Assembly: GCF_001953055.1 (NCBI RefSeq)
Contig: NZ_CP019044.1
Coordinates: 248,001 to 312,000, forward strand
DNA from: Salaquimonas pukyongi
GTDB taxonomy: Bacteria; Pseudomonadota; Alphaproteobacteria; Rhizobiales; Rhizobiaceae
Reading direction: 5' to 3'
Length of the DNA stretch: 64,000 nt
Part shown: positions 8,831-17,524 of the stretch, piece after piece
Position numbering within the stretch: position 1 is the first letter of the stretch
Layout of the letters: the number at the start of each line of letters is the position of its first letter
Program-made: the position numbers and the translations under genes
Notes under the pieces: generated by a model
Databases searched by the model: none
The model's input: the letters and a program-made list of their open reading frames with translations, nothing else
What the model was told of the DNA's origin: nothing

Positions 8831-9385
8831 ATTCGGCTTTTTTGGTAAAGGAAGCCCTAACGGAGCCGCGATCAGCACAACCGCTTGGATCCGGTTCCGT
8901 GCCGCTATTTCAGCAGAACGCGGCGGATTTTGCCCCTGGCATCGTTGAAAACCCCTTGTGGTGAGGCCACACCACGGCGGATTTTTCGCCTTGCCAGAGA
9001 CGAAATCCGTCTCGCGCCGCGTGCGAAACCTGAATGTCGATACAGCCTGGCCTCTCGAAAGGGTCAACTTCCTTACATTATAATGAGTGACGGGAAACCA
9101 GGTTCTGCAGACATGCAGCCCGGGCAAAATATGAGCTGCTTTCCGCGCGGCCTGTTTGAATACCGAATGCTTACAATCGGGTCTGCGGGTCATTGCCGAT
9201 TGAGGCAATTTTATTGATGGCCGTCAGCGTGGTTTAACCATGCTTTCCTTTCTGGCTGAGCAAGGTTTTGTTAACGACCGAAATTAACGGGTTCTCAATT
9301 TGTCGGGCGTAGATTGGCGTCAGATCGGGGAAAAACCCGGTCGACACAAGTGTTCTAAAACACGTGGATCAAAAGGAGCATAACC
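8831..9385. other. 555-bp intergenic region between divergent pilus genes
   Basis: No convincing gene: the open frames here lack ribosome binding sites and family character. It holds TTTAACCAT at 9233-9241, TTAA-N9-TTAA at 9271-9287, a small GTGTT-CTAA-AACAC hairpin at 9350-9363 just before the flp ribosome binding site, and the repeated decamer GGCGGATTTT near 8922 and 8975. A TATAAT at 9079-9084 has no matching -35 box. It must hold the flp promoter and that of the divergent secreted protein. Confidence 0.5.
9233..9241. promoter_or_regulatory. TTTAACCAT motif upstream of flp
   Basis: TTAACCAT at 9234-9241, about 145 bases upstream of the flp start codon, in the same family as the GTTAACCAT copies at 8241, 10353 and 10377. 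Candidate CtrA-type half-site; control of the pilin gene by CtrA is known in Caulobacter, but here it is inference. Confidence 0.4.
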
Positions 9386-9544
9386 ATGAAATTCGTATCT
9401 CGTTTTCTGAAAGATGAGTCCGGTGCAACTGCAATTGAGTACGGCCTGATCGCCGCTCTTATCTCTGTTGCTATCATCGGCGGCGTAAGCGCCACTGGTG
9501 GCGGTGTTTCCACTACCTTCAACACGATCGCTGGCAACCTGTAA
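9386..9544 (+). CDS. flp: Flp family type IVb major pilin
   Basis: A 52-residue prepilin, the major subunit of the Tad/Flp pilus. The short basic leader MKFVSRFLKDESG is followed by the hallmark ATAIEYGLIAALISVAII: cleavage after Gly13 leaves the EY pair at mature positions 5-6, as in all Flp pilins. The C-terminal half is small and Gly/Thr/Ser-rich. AAAAGGAG at 9371-9378 is an excellent ribosome binding site seven bases before the ATG. There is a single pilin copy, whereas many rhizobia carry two or more. It has its own terminator at 9589-9624, fitting a highly expressed monocistronic pilin message with weaker read-through into cpaA. Confidence 0.96.
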   Translation: MKFVSRFLKDESGATAIEYGLIAALISVAIIGGVSATGGGVSTTFNTIAGNL

Positions 9545-9554
9545 GGTTTCCAGA

Positions 9555-9573
9555 CCAGGTCACAAAGACCTGG
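9555..9573. promoter_or_regulatory. stem-loop just after flp
   Basis: Perfect 7-bp stem CCAGGTC / GACCTGG with loop ACAAA, 11 bases after the flp stop and 15 bases before the real terminator. It has no T-run; a 3' mRNA-stabilising hairpin for the abundant pilin message is the simplest reading. Confidence 0.5.
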
Positions 9574-9588
9574 CGTAAAGGTTTGACA

Positions 9589-9624
9589 CAGGGCCGTCCC
9601 ATTGGGCGGCCCTGTTGTTTTTTG
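9589..9624 (+). terminator. rho-independent terminator of flp
   Basis: CAGGGCCG / CGGCCCTG 8-bp perfect stem with a loop of ten bases followed by TTGTTTTTTG. Placed between flp and cpaA. Confidence 0.9.
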
Positions 9625-9729
9625 TAACCGCAGCGGCGCGCCGGCCCCTTAACCGCTTGTTCACCATAAACCCATAGGCTTGCGGCACCCGGCTATCCGG
9701 CTTGAACGTAACCTTATCAGGTGGCATCC

Positions 9730-10251
9730 ATGCTTCAGGCAGCACTTGTTTCCTTCTTCCCGTTCTTGATGATCTATTCGGCGTTTTCCGATCTTGTATC
9801 GATGACGATCCCGAACAAGGTGTCTCTTGCCCTGATCGCAGGATTTGTTCTGTTTGCCTGGTGGACAGGCATGGATCTGGAAACCTTCGTCTGGCATTGG
9901 GCTCTGTTTGCCGCTGTGCTGGTTGCCTCCATTGCCCTGTTTGCGTTCGGCCATATCGGCGGCGGCGACGCCAAGCTGGCCGCTGCCACCGTCCTCTGGC
10001 TCGGCTGGGACCATGCGCTGTCCTACCTGTTCATCGCGTCACTGATTGGTGCGGCACTCACGCTTGTCATGATGCGGCTGCGGGGAAACATCATCCCCGG
10101 TAGCGTCGAGAAGGTTGAATGGATTGCCAGGCTCTACAGGGCAGATTCCGGAATCCCCTATGGCATCGCCCTTGGCGCGGCGGCCATTGTAATCTATCCG
10201 CAAACGCGCTGGATGGAACCTGTCTTCAATCTGGCTTTGCCCGGCATGTAG
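9730..10251 (+). CDS. cpaA: Tad-type prepilin peptidase
   Basis: A 173-residue polytopic aspartic protease (about five membrane segments) that removes the leader peptides of Flp pilin and the TadE-like pseudopilins. The two catalytic aspartates are visible: SAFSDLVSM near residue 21 and the GGGDAK motif near residue 79. The N-terminal methylase domain of long PilD enzymes is absent, as in all TadV/CpaA proteins. AGGTGG at 9719-9724 supports ATG 9730 rather than the GTG at 9721. It follows flp after a terminator and is closed by its own terminator at 10284. Confidence 0.93.
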   Translation: MLQAALVSFFPFLMIYSAFSDLVSMTIPNKVSLALIAGFVLFAWWTGMDLETFVWHWALFAAVLVASIALFAFGHIGGGDAKLAAATVLWLGWDHALSYLFIASLIGAALTLVMMRLRGNIIPGSVEKVEWIARLYRADSGIPYGIALGAAAIVIYPQTRWMEPVFNLALPGM

Positions 10252-10283
10252 CCGTCATCCTGCAAATCCCTGCATCTTGAGAC

Positions 10284-10306
10284 AACCCGGCTTGGCCGGG
10301 TTTTTT
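10284..10306 (+). terminator. rho-independent terminator of cpaA
   Basis: Perfect 8-bp stem AACCCGGC / GCCGGGTT, 3-base loop, then a TTTTTTG run. Separates flp-cpaA from the cpaB operon. Confidence 0.92.
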
Positions 10307-10352
10307 GTTTCGGGCGGTCCAGAGCCGGTTCGCTCCGCAAAGTATCGAGTCT

Positions 10353-10385
10353 GTTAACCATCATCGCTAGGTATCCGTTAACCAT
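10353..10385. promoter_or_regulatory. tandem GTTAACCAT pair upstream of cpaB
   Basis: Two identical GTTAACCAT copies (10353-10361 and 10377-10385) spaced 24 bases start to start, so two to two and a half DNA turns apart on the same face. They lie 72 bases or more upstream of the cpaB start. TTAACCAT matches the published form of a CtrA half-site; binding here is inference. Confidence 0.5.
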
Positions 10386-10456
10386 AATTACACCTTTGCC
10401 TGACAAAACTGACTTTGAGGGTTTCCAGCGCTTGGAGCAGTTTTGAGGGTACGGGT

Positions 10457-11275
10457 ATGAGAAAAGCACAATTGGTGGTCTTGGCAGGAGCAGTGCTGGC
10501 TGCAGGAGGCGCAGGGTACCTTGCGATGAACCTCATGCAGCGCGAGCCCGAGCCGCAGCAGGTTCAGCAGCAGGCACCATCCATCCAGATGGAAGAGGTG
10601 CTGATCGCAGCATCCGACATTCCCATGGGAACGAAGGTATCGGCCGACATGCTGGAGTGGCGTGAATGGCCGCAGAACGGCGTCGCCGATGGCTTCATTA
10701 CGATGAGCGGGCGTCCGGACGCTGCAAGCGAAATGACCGGCTCGATTGCCCGTGCAACAATCTATGCCGGTGAGCCGCTTCGCGACTCCAAGCTGGTCCA
10801 GTCCGACCAGGGCTTCATGTCAGCCATTTTGCCGAAGGGCCAGCGGGCAGTTGCGACCAGTATTTCAACCGCGACCTCGGCCGGCGGGTTCATTCTTCCC
10901 AACGACCGTGTCGATGTACTGATGACGCGCCGCCGCACCGGTGAGGGCGAAGAGGGATTTGCAACCGAGGTTATCCTTGAAAACATACGCGTACTGGCAA
11001 TCGATCAGTCCATCCGCGAACAGGACGGCGAGCAGGTGGTGGTTGGTGAAACTGCGACACTTCAGTTGAGTCCGAAGGAAGTGGAAATTCTTACCGTTGC
11101 CCAGCAGACGGCTGATCGCCTTTCCCTGGCACTGCGCTCGATTGCCGACGCCAATGAAGAGGTCAAAAAGACCGGCGATCACCTGCTCAGCGGTGGATCG
11201 GGAACCGTGCGGATCATCCGCTACGGCTCCATCAAGGAAGCAAACGCACCGCCGAGAAAATCCCGTGAGGATTAA
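10457..11275 (+). CDS. cpaB: Flp pilus assembly protein CpaB/RcpC
   Basis: A 272-residue protein with one N-terminal membrane anchor (about residues 5-24), a Gln/Pro-rich linker, a SAF-type domain (EEVLIAASDIPMGTKVSADML) and the RcpC C-terminal domain (LQLSPKEVEILTVAQQTADRLSLALR). CpaB works in the periplasm with the secretin CpaC. I start at ATG 10457, which directly precedes the basic RK and hydrophobic core; ACGGG/GAGGG lies upstream. First gene of the cpaB-C-D-E-F-tadB-tadC operon, behind the tandem GTTAACCAT motifs. Confidence 0.93.
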   Translation: MRKAQLVVLAGAVLAAGGAGYLAMNLMQREPEPQQVQQQAPSIQMEEVLIAASDIPMGTKVSADMLEWREWPQNGVADGFITMSGRPDAASEMTGSIARATIYAGEPLRDSKLVQSDQGFMSAILPKGQRAVATSISTATSAGGFILPNDRVDVLMTRRRTGEGEEGFATEVILENIRVLAIDQSIREQDGEQVVVGETATLQLSPKEVEILTVAQQTADRLSLALRSIADANEEVKKTGDHLLSGGSGTVRIIRYGSIKEANAPPRKSRED

Positions 11276-11326
11276 TCCCCGCAACACGCCGATGAAACGG
11301 ATCGAAAGATGACTGAGGGTAACAAA

Positions 11327-12856
11327 ATGCGTAACACCAGGGGAAAAATTTTCCGCACCATGATGTTGTCGGCGGCGTTGTGTGCGCCCTTCTTCATCAC
11401 AGGCGGATTGCCGGCTCCTGCGGAGGCGGCAACCAAGAACTACATCAAAATTTCCCGGAACGCGATCGGACAAACGCGCACGGTAAAGGTCGGCCTCAAC
11501 AAGTCGATGGTTATCGACCTGCCGGACGATGCGCATGATATTCTGGTCGCCAATCCCGAGGTTGCCGATGCCGTGACCCGCACATCACGGCGCATCTATA
11601 TTTTTGCCAAGCAGGTCGGCGAGACCAATATCTTTATCTTCGACCATGCCGGCAACCAGCTGCTTTCGCTTGATCTGGCCATCGAGCGCGACGTTGCCGG
11701 TCTGGAAGAATACATCGAAAAATACGTTCGCGGCGCTGATGTGAAAGTCGAGATCATCAACGACAACATCGTGCTGACCGGAACGGTTCCAACACCCCAG
11801 GCATCGGTGAAGGCTGTCCAACTCGCCCAGATATTCGTCAAGGGCGGTGAAGCGACCACGCCATCAGCGGGCGGTTCCACCGGCGCGGCAGGCGGCGGCA
11901 CGGTCGTCAGCTTCGGTGAAGAGGAAACCCGCGAATCGGCGATCGTCAACCTTATGACGATCGATGGTGAAGATCAGGTCGCGCTGAAGGTTACCGTTGC
12001 CGAAATCCAGCGCAACATCGTCAAGCAGTTGGGCATCGACTTGTTGTCGAGCCTTTCGGTTGGCGGGCTGGCGACGCGGATCATCGGCGACAATCCGCTT
12101 GGCCTTGGAAAGGTGAAATCCACCAGCAGGCTGATTTCATCCTATTCCCATGACGACGGCTCCTTTGAAGCCACGCTTCGTGCGCTCGATCAGGCCGGGG
12201 TCATGCGTACCCTGGCAGAGCCCACGCTGACGGCGATCTCCGGCGAGGCGGCCACCTTCAATGTCGGCGGGGAATATCGCATTCCTACCGGCAAGGACGA
12301 CACTGATGACGGAGTTGTCTACAATTCCGAGACCGTGGAATACGGCATCTCGCTCGGCTTCAGGCCGGTTGTACTGTCACCAGGACGGATCAGCCTGCAT
12401 ATCCAGACCCAGGTCTCGGAGCCGACCAGCGAGGGCAGCTTTGTAACACCGCGCGGAAGCGTCGAATCGGTGACCTATCCCGGTATCCGGCGGCGCGAAG
12501 CGGAAACCACGGTCGAACTCCCCTCCGGTGGCTCAATGGTGATTGCCGGCCTTATCAAGGACGACGTGCGTCAGGTTATTTCCGGTTTCCCCGGATTGAG
12601 CCGAATTCCAATCCTGGGAACCTTGTTCAGAAGCCGCGATTACCAGCGCTACGAAACCGAACTCGTCATTATTGTCACGCCTTATCTGGTGCGGCCGGTT
12701 GCCCGCCAGAACCTGGCCCGCCCGGACGACAATTTTCAGGCCGCGGTGGACACCCACGGATTGTTCCTTGGCCGCGTAAATCGCATCTACGGAACCACTG
12801 ACGGCCAGATGCCGGCAGGGCGCTATCGCGGCAATCCGGGATTTATTTTCAAGTGA
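11327..12856 (+). CDS. cpaC: Tad outer-membrane secretin CpaC/RcpA
   Basis: A 509-residue secretin that forms the outer-membrane pore for the Flp pilus. A signal peptide (ends PAEAA near residue 35) is followed by the pilus N-terminal domain (VGLNKSMVIDLP...ANPEVADAV), a BON-like segment, and the GspD-type secretin domain with the conserved VPILGTLFRS-like IPILGTLFRSRDYQRYETELVIIVTPYLVRP. ATG 11327 is favoured because GAGGG lies seven bases upstream; an ATG at 11309 has a poorer context. It lies 51 bases after cpaB. Confidence 0.95.
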   Translation: MRNTRGKIFRTMMLSAALCAPFFITGGLPAPAEAATKNYIKISRNAIGQTRTVKVGLNKSMVIDLPDDAHDILVANPEVADAVTRTSRRIYIFAKQVGETNIFIFDHAGNQLLSLDLAIERDVAGLEEYIEKYVRGADVKVEIINDNIVLTGTVPTPQASVKAVQLAQIFVKGGEATTPSAGGSTGAAGGGTVVSFGEEETRESAIVNLMTIDGEDQVALKVTVAEIQRNIVKQLGIDLLSSLSVGGLATRIIGDNPLGLGKVKSTSRLISSYSHDDGSFEATLRALDQAGVMRTLAEPTLTAISGEAATFNVGGEYRIPTGKDDTDDGVVYNSETVEYGISLGFRPVVLSPGRISLHIQTQVSEPTSEGSFVTPRGSVESVTYPGIRRREAETTVELPSGGSMVIAGLIKDDVRQVISGFPGLSRIPILGTLFRSRDYQRYETELVIIVTPYLVRPVARQNLARPDDNFQAAVDTHGLFLGRVNRIYGTTDGQMPAGRYRGNPGFIFK

Positions 12857-12879
12857 TGGAAGGTTTGTACGGAGTTGAG

Positions 12880-13626
12880 ATGATGAAAAAGTTAGACCAT
12901 CAGGGCAGAAATGCCGGCGGCCGCAAACCTGAAACCGGCAGCAAACGAACCAGTAGCAGAAACTTGCTGCTCGCCGGGTTGCTGGCGGCCGGTGCCGTCA
13001 CCATGACCGGTTGTGCGAGCTTCAACCAGGACCAGACGACGGTGGGCTCGGTGCCGAGTGATTACCGCCTGCGCCATCCGATCATTGTATCGGAAAATGA
13101 AACGGCAAGGGACATTGTCATTCCCCGCAACCTCAAACAGCTGTCCTTGCGCGACCGTGACATCGTCAAGGGCATTGGCAGCGATTTCCGGCGCTCAGGT
13201 GCCAGATCAATAATGATCCTCATCCCGTCCGGTTCGTCGAACGAGCACGCAGCGCGCCGCGCAGCAAGCCAGGCCGTCAAGGAGTTGCAGGAACTGGGCA
13301 TCGGTTCGCACCAGATTGCAATCAGCCACTACAGTGCCGCTCAGCATGGCGAATCGGCAACCCTGCGGATCGTCTATTCCGATCTTGCAGCCGGTGTTGC
13401 CAGCCAGTGTGGCCAGTGGACCGAAGACATCATCGCCACCGGCCAGAACGAGAATTACCACAACTTCGGTTGCGCGACACAGAACAACTTGGCGCAGATG
13501 GTGGCCAACCCGGCAGACCTTCTGGGGCCAAGGGCAATGTCTGAGGTTGATTCCACCAAGCGCACAAGGGTGATCGAGGATTGGCGCGATGGCACGACCA
13601 AGCTGGTGACCGATCTTAGTGAGTAA
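12880..13626 (+). CDS. cpaD: CpaD family pilus assembly lipoprotein
   Basis: A 248-residue lipoprotein. The lipobox is VTMTGC with Cys45, after a long basic N-terminal region of about 28 residues and a hydrophobic core. The rest matches CpaD (RHPIIVSE, then DDV-like RDIVKGIGSDFRRSGARSIMILIPSGS and C-terminal GCATQNNLAQMVANPADLLGPR). CpaD helps place or gate the CpaC secretin. GGAG at 12871-12874 supports ATG 12880 (or the adjacent ATG 12883); a GTG overlapping the cpaC stop is less likely. Confidence 0.92.
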   Translation: MMKKLDHQGRNAGGRKPETGSKRTSSRNLLLAGLLAAGAVTMTGCASFNQDQTTVGSVPSDYRLRHPIIVSENETARDIVIPRNLKQLSLRDRDIVKGIGSDFRRSGARSIMILIPSGSSNEHAARRAASQAVKELQELGIGSHQIAISHYSAAQHGESATLRIVYSDLAAGVASQCGQWTEDIIATGQNENYHNFGCATQNNLAQMVANPADLLGPRAMSEVDSTKRTRVIEDWRDGTTKLVTDLSE

Positions 13627-13672
13627 CGCCTGAGGCGATGGGTTCGAGAGTAAGTTTATCCGGGAACATAAA

Positions 13673-14965
13673 ATGTCCAATCAGTTGCAAGAAGATCTGA
13701 CAATGCAGGAAGCGGCAGTGGGCTCTGAAAGCCCGGCGGCCGGCGATCTCAACAAGATCCAGTTGGTGCCTCGCATCACCGTTCAGGCATTCTGCGAGAC
13801 GGAGATCGTGTCTCAAACCATAGACATGGCTGCGCGTGACAGGCGCATGTCCCGGGCCACGGTAAAAGTACTCAACGGCGGCCTCGCCTCGGCAGTGGAG
13901 TATTTCCAAAGCGCCCCGACGCCCAATCTGATCATCATCGAAACCAGGCTGGACGGCGTGGAGCTGATGACGGGATTGAGCCGCCTTGCCGAGGTGTGCG
14001 ACATGGACACCAAGGTCATTGTCGTCGGTCACCGCAACGACATCAGCGTTTATCGTGAACTGATTGCCAACGGTGTCTCCGACTATCTGGTTGCACCGCT
14101 TTCAATGGCTGATCTGATGTCGGCAATCTCGGACATTTTTGTCGACCCCGAAGCCGGGCCGCTTGGCAAGGTTCTAGCCTTCCTCGGCGCCAAGGGTGGC
14201 GTGGGGTCTTCCACCATCTGCCACAACGTTGCCTGGACCATTTCCAGCCGTTACAGCAGTGAAGTCATCCTGACCGATCTCGACCTGGCTTTCGGAACCG
14301 CCAACATCAACCTTGATCAGGACCCGCCGCAGGGGATTGCCGAGGCGGTCTACTCGCCTGATCGAATGGACGATATCCTGCTCGACCGGTTGCTGGCCAA
14401 ATGCGCCGATCACCTCAATCTTCTGGCGGCGCCTTCCACGCTCGACCGCACCTATGATTTTACCCAGGATGCCTTCAATGGTGTGCTTGAGGTCGCCCAG
14501 CGGTCATCGCCAATGGTCGTACTTGATCTGCCGCATCAGTGGAGCGCGTGGACCAAACACATTCTCTCGATTGCCGATGAAGTGGTGATTACCGCTTCCC
14601 CGGAACTCGCCAATCTTCGCAACACCAAGAACCTGCTCGACAAGCTGGGTGAATTGCGCCCCAACGATACGTTGCCCAAACTGGTCATGAACCAGGTCGG
14701 CGTTCCCAAGCGGCCTGAAATCAGTGTTGCCGATTTTATCCGGCCGCTCGATGTACAGCCGGCAGCGGTTATTCCATTCGAGCCTGCCCTGTTCGGCATG
14801 GCTTCCAACAACGGTCAGATGATCTCGGAAGCCGATCCCAAGAGCGCTATTGTCGGCAGCATAGAATACCTGACCCAGCTGGTCACCGGAAAAGCTGAAA
14901 TGAAGGTGGAGAAGAAGGGATCACTCGGCATCTTGTCGAAGCTCAAACTCGGAAAGAACAAGTGA
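13673..14965 (+). CDS. cpaE: CpaE/TadZ pilus localisation ATPase
   Basis: A 430-residue cytoplasmic protein of the MinD/ParA superfamily. Residues 35-160 form a receiver-like domain (LIIIETRLDG, KVIVVGHRNDI, GVSDYLVAPLS); residues 165-415 are the ATPase with a deviant Walker A KGGVGSS at 174-180 and DLDLAFGTANINLD. The second lysine typical of MinD (KGGVGKT) is replaced by Ser, as in many TadZ proteins, so ATP turnover may be weak. TadZ/CpaE places the pilus machine, often at a pole. It follows cpaD by 46 bases. Confidence 0.93.
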   Translation: MSNQLQEDLTMQEAAVGSESPAAGDLNKIQLVPRITVQAFCETEIVSQTIDMAARDRRMSRATVKVLNGGLASAVEYFQSAPTPNLIIIETRLDGVELMTGLSRLAEVCDMDTKVIVVGHRNDISVYRELIANGVSDYLVAPLSMADLMSAISDIFVDPEAGPLGKVLAFLGAKGGVGSSTICHNVAWTISSRYSSEVILTDLDLAFGTANINLDQDPPQGIAEAVYSPDRMDDILLDRLLAKCADHLNLLAAPSTLDRTYDFTQDAFNGVLEVAQRSSPMVVLDLPHQWSAWTKHILSIADEVVITASPELANLRNTKNLLDKLGELRPNDTLPKLVMNQVGVPKRPEISVADFIRPLDVQPAAVIPFEPALFGMASNNGQMISEADPKSAIVGSIEYLTQLVTGKAEMKVEKKGSLGILSKLKLGKNK

Positions 14966-15004
14966 CACTGACGGTCTTTGTCAGGAGTTAGTCAGAGGTA
15001 GGAA

Positions 15005-16504
15005 ATGTTCGGCAAACGCGGCGTAAATCAGGGCAATCCGGGCGAATTGAAAGCCCCGCCCACAGCTCCCGAGCTGGAGAAAAAGGATGTACCGGCTGAA
15101 GCCCCGGCAGTGCCTGAAAAGGACACGGCCACGGCATCGGCTGCTGCTGTTGAGCGCGTTGAGAAGGCAATTGCAAAACCGGCTCCCCCAAAACCGGTGA
15201 TCCGGGAAAAGACCGAAGAATATTACGATACCAAATCAAGTGTCTTTACCGCACTGATCGACACCATTGATCTCGGCCAGCTTTCGCGCATGGAAGCCGA
15301 TGCTGCGCGCGAGGAAATTCGCGATATCGTCAACGATATCATTTCCATCAAAAATCTGGCGATGTCCATCTCCGAACAGGAGGAGCTGCTCGAGGACATC
15401 TGTAATGACGTTCTGGGCTATGGCCCGCTCGAGCCGTTGCTCGCAAGGGATGACATTGCCGACATCATGATCAACGGGGCAAAGCAGACCTTCATCGAAG
15501 TCGACGGAAAGGTCTTGCAGGCAGGTATCCGCTTTCGCGACAATTCCCAGTTGATGAACATCTGTCAGCGCATCGTCAGCCAGGTCGGGCGCCGGGTCGA
15601 TGAATCGAGCCCGATATGTGACGCCCGCCTGCCCGATGGCTCCCGCGTCAACGTTATCGCGCCGCCGCTTTCGATCGATGGCCCGGCACTGACAATTCGT
15701 AAGTTCAAGAAAGACAAGCTCACGCTCGACCAGTTGGTCAAGTTCGGGTCGATCACGCCCGAAGGGGCTCAAATCCTCCAGATCATCGGAAGGGTGCGCT
15801 GCAATATCATCATCTCCGGCGGCACCGGCTCGGGCAAAACGACGCTGCTCAACTGCCTGACTGGCTATATCGATCAGGACGAGCGCATCATCACCTGCGA
15901 GGACTCGGCTGAATTGCAGCTCCAGCAGCCCCATGTGGTTCGCCTGGAGACGCGCCCGCCAAACCTGGAGGGCGAAGGTCAGATCACCATGACGGATCTG
16001 GTAAAGAACTGCCTGCGCATGCGCCCGGAGCGCATCATCGTCGGTGAGGTCCGCGGCCCCGAGGTCTTTGACCTTCTGCAGGCGATGAACACCGGCCATG
16101 ACGGTTCCATGGGAACGATCCACGCCAACTCGCCGCGCGAGTGCCTGAACCGCATGGAATCGATGATTGCCATGGGCGGCTTTTCCCTGCCGGCCAAAAC
16201 GGTTCGCGAAATCATTGTCGGTTCTGTCGACATCATAATTCAGGCTTCGCGCCTGAGAGACGGCTCGCGCCGGATTACCCACATCACCGAGGTGATCGGT
16301 CTGGAAGGCGAGGTCATCACCACGCAGGATCTCTTCATTTACAAAATGGACGGCGAAGACGCCAACGGCAACATCATCGGCAAGCACGTGTCGACCGGCA
16401 TCGGACGGCCTCATTTCTGGGATCGCGCGCGCTACTACAATGAGGAATCCCGCCTGGCTGCCGCGCTGGATGCGGCTGAAACCGAGAACCAGCAGGGAAT
16501 CTGA
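15005..16504 (+). CDS. cpaF: Tad pilus motor ATPase CpaF/TadA
   Basis: A 499-residue secretion ATPase of the VirB11/GspE type that powers both extension and retraction of Flp pili. The first 70 residues are Pro/Ala/Glu-rich and look disordered. The N-terminal domain follows ([20 protein letters not shown]), then Walker [10 protein letters not shown] at 272-280, the Asp box region [10 protein letters not shown], Walker B around [11 protein letters not shown], and the His box [15 protein letters not shown]. It hands off to tadB with a four-base gap. Confidence 0.96.
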   Translation: MFGKRGVNQGNPGELKAPPTAPELEKKDVPAEAPAVPEKDTATASAAAVERVEKAIAKPAPPKPVIREKTEEYYDTKSSVFTALIDTIDLGQLSRMEADAAREEIRDIVNDIISIKNLAMSISEQEELLEDICNDVLGYGPLEPLLARDDIADIMINGAKQTFIEVDGKVLQAGIRFRDNSQLMNICQRIVSQVGRRVDESSPICDARLPDGSRVNVIAPPLSIDGPALTIRKFKKDKLTLDQLVKFGSITPEGAQILQIIGRVRCNIIISGGTGSGKTTLLNCLTGYIDQDERIITCEDSAELQLQQPHVVRLETRPPNLEGEGQITMTDLVKNCLRMRPERIIVGEVRGPEVFDLLQAMNTGHDGSMGTIHANSPRECLNRMESMIAMGGFSLPAKTVREIIVGSVDIIIQASRLRDGSRRITHITEVIGLEGEVITTQDLFIYKMDGEDANGNIIGKHVSTGIGRPHFWDRARYYNEESRLAAALDAAETENQQGI

Positions 16505-16508
16505 GTTC

Positions 16509-17510
16509 ATGTTTGGACTGGACCTCACCATTATTGCCATCATGGGGCTGGCCGCGTTCGCGTTCGGCGGCATCATCTTTGCCGTCATGTTCAACCGCAT
16601 TTCCTCGGAAGCCAACCAGGCGCGCCGGTTCAACAGCATCAAGGATCGTGACCAGTTCAAGGCATCAAAGGCCTCCGCACGCATTCAGGATGCAGCCAAG
16701 CGGCGCAAGACGGTTCAGGACTCCCTGAAAGAACTTGAGGAAAAGCAGAAGGAAAAGCACGGCACCAAGGTGACCCTGAAAAAGATGATCGAGCAGTCCG
16801 GTCTGCCGATCACCGTGCAGCAATTCTATGTTCTCAGCCTGGTATTCGGAATTCTCTGCGGCTTTATAACCCTGTTTTCCGGCTTCAACTTTATTGTCGT
16901 CATTGGCGCCGTCTTTGTCGGCGCACTCGGCGTTCCGCGCTGGTTCGTTTCCTTCACGCGCAAGCGCCGCTTCAAGGCATTTCTGGATGAGTTTCCCAAT
17001 GCCATCGACGTCATTGTGCGCGGGGTAAAGGCCGGGCTGCCGCTCAATGACTGCCTGGCCATCATCGCACGCGAAGCAAAGGAGCCGGTACGCTCGGAAT
17101 TCAACCGCGTCGTGGAATCGCAGAAGATGGGCCTGACGGTCGGCGATGCCATTGGAAAGCTCTACGAAAACATGCCAGTTGCCGAAGCCAACTTCTTCGG
17201 TATCGTCGTTTCGATCCAGGAAGCGGCAGGGGGCAATCTTTCCGAAGCGCTTTCCAACCTCTCCAACGTGCTGCGCGACCGTAAAAAACTGCACAACAAG
17301 ATCAAGGCGGTCTCATCGGAGGCCAAGGCTTCAGCGGGCATTATCGGTTCGCTGCCCATGTGCGTTTCGATCCTGATCTACATCACGACACCGGATTACA
17401 TCACATTGCTGTTCACACACTCGACCGGGCACATGATCCTTGCCGCCTCTGCGGTCTGGATGTCGATGGGCATTCTGGTGATGAAAAACATGATCAACTT
17501 CGATTTCTGA
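16509..17510 (+). CDS. tadB: Tad platform protein TadB
   Basis: A 333-residue inner-membrane platform protein of the GspF superfamily (T2SSF domain, FPNAIDVIVRGVKAGLPLNDCLAIIAREA, then EAAGGNLSEALSNLSNVLRDR). Membrane segments lie near residues 5-28, about 105-145 in two passes, and two at the C-terminus; a charged coiled region (residues 60-90) faces the cytoplasm, where it meets CpaF. ATG 16509 follows the cpaF stop by four bases. TadB and TadC form the inner-membrane base of the pilus. Confidence 0.94.
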   Translation: MFGLDLTIIAIMGLAAFAFGGIIFAVMFNRISSEANQARRFNSIKDRDQFKASKASARIQDAAKRRKTVQDSLKELEEKQKEKHGTKVTLKKMIEQSGLPITVQQFYVLSLVFGILCGFITLFSGFNFIVVIGAVFVGALGVPRWFVSFTRKRRFKAFLDEFPNAIDVIVRGVKAGLPLNDCLAIIAREAKEPVRSEFNRVVESQKMGLTVGDAIGKLYENMPVAEANFFGIVVSIQEAAGGNLSEALSNLSNVLRDRKKLHNKIKAVSSEAKASAGIIGSLPMCVSILIYITTPDYITLLFTHSTGHMILAASAVWMSMGILVMKNMINFDF

Positions 17511-17524
17511 CCGGAGCGACGGGT

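Noticed and set aside
9079-9084. TATAAT as a sigma-70 -10 box of flp
   Set aside because: No matching -35 box at the right distance, and it is about 300 bases from the start codon.
8885-9217. Plus-strand 110-codon open frame upstream of flp
   Set aside because: No ribosome binding site, no protein features, and it lies in a regulatory intergenic region.
9271-9287. TTAA-N9-TTAA considered as a full CtrA site before flp
   Set aside because: The full CtrA consensus has a 7-base spacer; nine bases do not fit, so only the TTAACCAT half-site is kept.
15236-16684. Minus-strand open frame of 482 codons opposite cpaF
   Set aside because: cpaF has all secretion-ATPase motifs on the plus strand; the antisense product shows no protein features.
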